Assembly (NCBI GenBank): GCA_002364555.1
Contig: DEYM01000125.1
Coordinates: forward strand, 1-7,672
DNA from: Phycisphaerales bacterium UBA3158
GTDB lineage: Bacteria; Planctomycetota; Phycisphaerae; Phycisphaerales; SM1A02
Direction of reading: 5' to 3'
Length of the DNA: 7,672 nt
The notes beneath the pieces were generated by a model. The model was not told the origin of the DNA. It worked only from the letters and a program-made list of their open reading frames with translations, and ran no database searches. Below, piece after piece: positions 6,401 through 7,672 of the stretch; within the stretch, counting starts at the first letter, position 1, and the number at the start of each line of letters is the position of its first letter. A program made the translations under genes and the position numbers.

Positions 6401-7354
6401 GTTCGCGAGGTCGAAGATCGGCAGATCGGAATTGGATTCGATCGAGCTGGTGTTCAGTCCACGAGCCACCGTGACCGGCAGGAGATAGTCACTGCAGTCG
6501 ATGCCATCACAGACCATCTCCGGTCCGATGAAGACGCCGCCGATCTCGATGCAGTCGATGATGCTCAGCAATTCCTGGCAACTGTCTCCAAGGCAGCACG
6601 TGCCCGAGCACTTGCCCGTGCAGTCACCGCCGTCGCAACCGAGTTCGATGCAGGAGAAGTCGACATAGAACGAGGGGGCGTCACCTGGCGGATCGAAGTA
6701 TTCATTCTCATGGCAGATCCCATCACCCAGCAAATGGATGGGGAGGCAGTTGCCGGAACAATCCGAGGTGAATCCCGGAGGGCATTCGCAGGTACCTTCA
6801 AGACAGGTGATGCCAAAGCCTATGAAGTTGCCACCCTGTGTTGCACAGTCCTCCTGCGAGAGAACCTCGCAGGTGCTGTCCGCATCACAATCGGTAAGCG
6901 ATCGGAAGCAGCATGCTCCAGGGCTGTTGGGAATATCCGATGGAGGTTCACAGTCGCCACCATCCCATCCAAATTCCTCGCAGTTGAGGTAGATGGTGTT
7001 GGCATCATGCTGATATTGTCCGTCGTCACACTCTCCATCACCGATCCATGCGATGGGGACGCAGTGGCCGTAGCAGTCGTAGACCTCGTTTGTACTGCAC
7101 CCTCCGCCACAATTGGAGGGACACTCGAATCCCTCGCACTCGACTCCCGGGAAGTGAATGCCTCCCCAGATTTCGCAGATCAACTGCTCCCTGAAGATGC
7201 AGTTGCCGCTGTTGAGACAGCAGGCGCCCATGACCATATCGTCGTCACCGAACCCTGACGATAGGAGGTCGGCTTCCTGAGCCTGAGCAGGTGCGTTCAG
7301 AAGGAAGAAGATGCAAAGGAGCATCAGCGCCATCGTGCTTTTTACATGTCCCAC
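3428..7354 (-). CDS. Giant secreted multi-module protein: Cys-rich/Notch-like modules, two FG-GAP-type propellers, dockerin-like C-terminus
   Basis: This 1308-residue protein is probably extracellular, perhaps a surface or adhesion protein; no enzyme domain is seen. Residues 1-26 are a signal peptide (LMLLCIFFLLNAPAQAQ). Residues 43-287 alternate three 'GACC'-type modules (43-78, 147-189, 252-287) with two LNR/Notch-like modules (94-135, 199-245) carrying GDG-x-C and DGGDC. Residues 362-625 hold about six FG-GAP_2-like blades, including VFIYERNGGSWVQSQ and DYFGTDISINDGLILVGAPG. Residues 632-860 start with a 'W-N-x-D-G-G-S...NNW' motif and continue as a beta-rich, autotransporter-like segment. 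Residues 870-1235 hold VCBS/FG-GAP blades with Asp-rich Ca loops (for example DYDNDGLND at 939-947 and DYDGDGDLD at 1152-1160). Residues 1257-1299 are two dockerin-like repeats, followed by WGPCPGR. GTG at 7354 is chosen because a G-rich Shine-Dalgarno-like tract lies 6 bases upstream; the ATG at residue 8 (7333) is the alternative. First of three closely spaced minus-strand genes. Confidence 0.9.
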   Translation of the reverse strand: MGHVKSTMALMLLCIFFLLNAPAQAQEADLLSSGFGDDDMVMGACCLNSGNCIFREQLICEIWGGIHFPGVECEGFECPSNCGGGCSTNEVYDCYGHCVPIAWIGDGECDDGQYQHDANTIYLNCEEFGWDGGDCEPPSDIPNSPGACCFRSLTDCDADSTCEVLSQEDCATQGGNFIGFGITCLEGTCECPPGFTSDCSGNCLPIHLLGDGICHENEYFDPPGDAPSFYVDFSCIELGCDGGDCTGKCSGTCCLGDSCQELLSIIDCIEIGGVFIGPEMVCDGIDCSDYLLPVTVARGLNTSSIESNSDLPIFDLANGLTVMASLETADDLSVVAGARLYNSGAIDAAVTLRTDVQTSELPMVATDGTRVAISIDGSIRLYVKDANNQWNLEAAIDSGTTQGLTDLEIESDRIYACWDDQIRVFESQSGLWQETISNQAPSSIKELHASSDDMIIVTDTAIWAYSYPFISTGNFVHVFGTGEGLQAAVDGNTLVVAEAAGYVYGFYNTFLPGQVFIYERNGGSWVQSQTLIALDSQPDDYFGTDISINDGLILVGAPGHDNQGLNTGAAYIYRNLNSNWEASGKIYPRRALAEMSFGNQVVTDGSTVATGWARLSVGTSFGGLSGVQTTSMPQFEWMNADGGSVDNSNNWHPFTPDGNSTVSMSIPVTMPIEADGILPFRTLDIGPSRPEFNLQGGLATLGSGGNGLVKINGTQNFRGSLGVKNGTLRIDGDMSVGSATYRPGGLKIDRTGNLEITGDYSQTKIGEMQIELADRGIPAVEVDGYADIAGTLSITSPSGISSPAVGTSWDLIRYTLDSELGRRFRIAVLPGIGAGKYLRINYTDTLRSSLTISVTVESIDGLLDLAETGDVTVTGAATDVVVADLGSPAGPPDGFDDIALSIDGEPGEVYVFINDGSGGIDSQVTFSAGNRPSSITSGDYDNDGLNDLAVTNLLDDTVVLYLNDGGNIASMSMQVEVSTGIRPVDVTTLDIDGDLDDDLAVSCAGNSVILSGGELDGQVDFFESIIAFRSPLLLKGDVPTGETNGPIEPGELGNSKGGRKLVVTLRSANKVLLLNRGSGLTFDWFIEDEFPVGSDPNAIDVGDINDDGIDDVVVGNIGGGTVSILLGNSNGTLNPESSFAVGDNPRSLTLLDYDGDGDLDLGLVAAPDTFNSAVLVYRNDTQQNSECDVTYSLEQTLEQGMNPVLVASGSLDGDASDDLVSINEGTILRGGEATDMRLSLLSTVEVPDDPGTCYGLGDVQPDGVINIDDLLVIISSWGTSDQDLTGDNLVSIDDLLTVIENWGPCPGR
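3431..3592 (-). other. Dockerin-like C-terminal domain (two Ca-binding repeats)
   Basis: This region encodes residues 1255-1308 of the giant protein. Repeat 1 is DVQPDGVINIDDLLVII, with Ca-ligand positions D1258, Q1260, D1262 and D1269. Repeat 2 is DLTGDNLVSIDDLLTVI, with D1283, T1285, D1287 and D1294. Each is followed by an aromatic-Gly turn (SSWG, ENWG). The 1-3-5-12 spacing matches dockerin type I loops. In cellulosomal bacteria such domains bind cohesins. In planctomycetes they are common at the ends of secreted proteins and their partner is unclear. Confidence 0.8.
3650..4747 (-). repeat. VCBS/FG-GAP propeller repeats
   Basis: This region encodes residues 870-1235. I count about six blades. 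Asp-rich loops are seen at 939-947, 990-998, 1103-1111, 1152-1160 and 1212-1218, each followed by a D-[LV]-x-[VL] strand and then a 'V-x-[VL]-x-x-N-x-G' strand. Two blades are irregular: the first has an expanded loop (DLGSPAGPPDGFDD, 884-897), and the one around 1036-1076 replaces its Asp loop with a Gly/Pro/Glu-rich insertion. Together the blades probably form one calcium-stabilised beta-propeller. Confidence 0.75.
5480..6271 (-). repeat. First, integrin-like FG-GAP_2 propeller region
   Basis: This region encodes residues 362-625. About six units share a 'dG-x-x-[VI]-[AV]-x-[SG]...[IV]-x-[VL]-[FY]' pattern, ending in 'W-x-x-x-x-x-[IL]'. Approximate units are 362-395, 406-438, 447-478, 486-532, 545-588 and 599-625. 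Units 4 and 5 are the clearest, with YFG at 541-543, VGAPG at 555-559 and GAAYIY at 568-573. Later units are better matches to the FG-GAP_2 type than earlier ones, so the exact blade number is uncertain. Confidence 0.6.
6494..7228 (-). repeat. Alternating cysteine-rich (A) and Notch-like (B) modules, order A-B-A-B-A
   Basis: This region encodes residues 43-287. A modules follow CC-x(4-6)-C-...-x(7-8)-C-x(12-13)-C-x4-C with an inner C-x3-GG-x-x/F-x-G; their cysteines are C45, C46, C52, C60, C73, C78; C148, C149, C156, C162, C170, C184, C189; and C253, C254, C259, C268, C282, C287. The second A module has one extra cysteine (C162). B modules carry D-C-x-G-x-C, then GDG-x-C, then DGGDC (residues 93-135 and 198-245), resembling the Ca-binding Lin-12/Notch repeat. 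All lie after the signal peptide, so disulfides are expected. Confidence 0.8.
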
Positions 7355-7588
7355 GCTCGACCCCCCCTAAGGAATCTACAGAACCGTGATTCTGCTAGCT
7401 AACCCCCATCAGAGTGTAGACTGCAATCGGGGCTCTTCCAGCTGGAATTGAGGAGATGTGGCTGATTCCACGGTGTAGGGTCCACGAATAATTCGGGACA
7501 GGCTGCAGGAGGGGTGATAATCGCCTTCAGGAACCGGATACGCTTTCTGGGCATGTTCTCTGTGCAGCATGTTGTGCGGTTGCTCGAG
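7355..7588 (-). promoter_or_regulatory. Upstream region of the giant protein gene, weak promoter only
   Basis: There is no convincing gene here. On the minus strand the best promoter-like pair is CTGGAA (7436-7441), 17 bases, then TACACT (7413-7418). This would give a leader of about 50 bases. Within that leader CAGAA (7379-7383) and TTCTG (7390-7394) form a 5-bp inverted repeat around six bases, a few bases above the G-rich ribosome-binding tract, so the hairpin could affect access to it. All of these are short and individually weak. Confidence 0.25.
7361..7368 (-). promoter_or_regulatory. G-rich Shine-Dalgarno-like tract of the giant protein gene
   Basis: On the minus strand the sequence reads TTAGGGGGGG, then TCGAGC, then GTG. 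The A plus seven-G tract ends 6 bases before the GTG at 7352-7354, and it can pair with the anti-Shine-Dalgarno CCTCC through its AGG and following Gs. The internal ATG at 7331-7333 has only an A-rich sequence before it, which favours the GTG start. Confidence 0.5.
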
Positions 7589-7672
7589 TCAATTGAGCCT
7601 GCCTCGGAGCTGATCGAATAAGTCGATTCGACGCTCCGGGCATGATTCCCAGTTCTCAAGCAGAATCAGCTG
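7589..7672 (-). CDS. Possible C-terminal end of an unidentified gene entering from the right edge
   Basis: On the minus strand a frame is open from the window edge for 27 codons and stops with TGA at 7589-7591. The residues begin QLILLENWESCPERR and continue IDLFDQLRGRLN, which reads like the amphipathic helical end of a real protein. The codons look ordinary and moderately GC-rich at the third position. A stretch this short can be open by chance, and no family is recognisable. If real, it lies upstream of the giant protein gene on the same strand, leaving a gap of about 234 bases. Confidence 0.4.
   Translation of the reverse strand, partial: QLILLENWESCPERRIDLFDQLRGRLN
7614..7631. other. 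Perfect 6-bp inverted repeat
   Basis: TCGAAT (7614-7619) and ATTCGA (7626-7631) are perfect inverted repeats separated by six bases. The arrangement resembles a small dyad operator. It falls inside the possible right-edge coding fragment, so it may be chance. Confidence 0.2.

Noticed and set aside
6710..7258. Plus-strand 182-residue ORF antisense to the Cys-rich head
   Set aside because: Its frame is open as a by-product of the repeated codons of the Cys/Gly/Asp-rich modules on the other strand. No motif or start signal is seen.
332..7354. Three co-directional genes considered as a defence or toxin system
   Set aside because: None of the products carries a nuclease, NTPase, toxin, reverse transcriptase or other effector motif. 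Two are secreted and one is a DUF2891 protein, so nothing supports a defence role.
7514..7621. Plus-strand 35-codon ORF beginning GTG after AGGAGG
   Set aside because: The AGGAGG abuts the GTG with only one base between, too close for initiation. The frame is short and has no recognisable product.
7399..7659. Minus-strand 86-residue ORF upstream of the giant gene
   Set aside because: It starts at a TTG without a ribosome-binding site. Its composition (Ser, Thr, Pro, Cys, Asn mix) is not protein-like, and it overlaps a better-looking coding end in another frame.

Overview
The window looks like chromosomal DNA from a planctomycete, most probably of the Phycisphaerae type. The main clue is the 1308-residue secreted protein. 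It combines a signal peptide, 'GACC'-type cysteine-rich modules, Notch-like 'GDG.C...DGGDC' modules, Asp-rich FG-GAP/VCBS propeller repeats and a C-terminal pair of dockerin-like repeats ending in 'WGPCPGR'. I recall this combination as typical of that group. The assignment rests on family knowledge, not on a marker gene or a search.

Layout, left to right. A plus-strand gene enters from the left edge and ends at 292; it is the C-terminal part of a purple-acid-phosphatase-like metallophosphoesterase. It converges on a minus-strand series that runs from the right edge leftwards. In transcription order this series is: a possible C-terminal fragment of a gene lying mostly off the right edge (7589-7672), the giant secreted propeller/dockerin protein (3428-7354), a DUF2891-family cytoplasmic protein (2347-3351), and a secreted or periplasmic helical protein with an acidic N-terminus and a Lys/Gly-rich tail (332-2272). 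The last three are spaced by about 75 bases and could be co-transcribed. Both gaps also hold weak promoter-like or hairpin sequence, so an operon is not proven.

Functionally, the giant protein is probably an extracellular, Ca-binding, disulfide-stabilised surface or adhesion protein. The DUF2891 protein has no known biochemical function. The 646-residue protein is not recognised beyond being a cysteine-free, charged, largely helical exported protein. No shared pathway is evident.

I found no RNA genes, mobile elements, CRISPR arrays, toxin-antitoxin or defence modules. No clear 'new system' is present. The most interesting material is the internal architecture of the 1308-residue protein, the charge-polarised 646-residue protein, and the possibly leaderless start of the DUF2891 gene.
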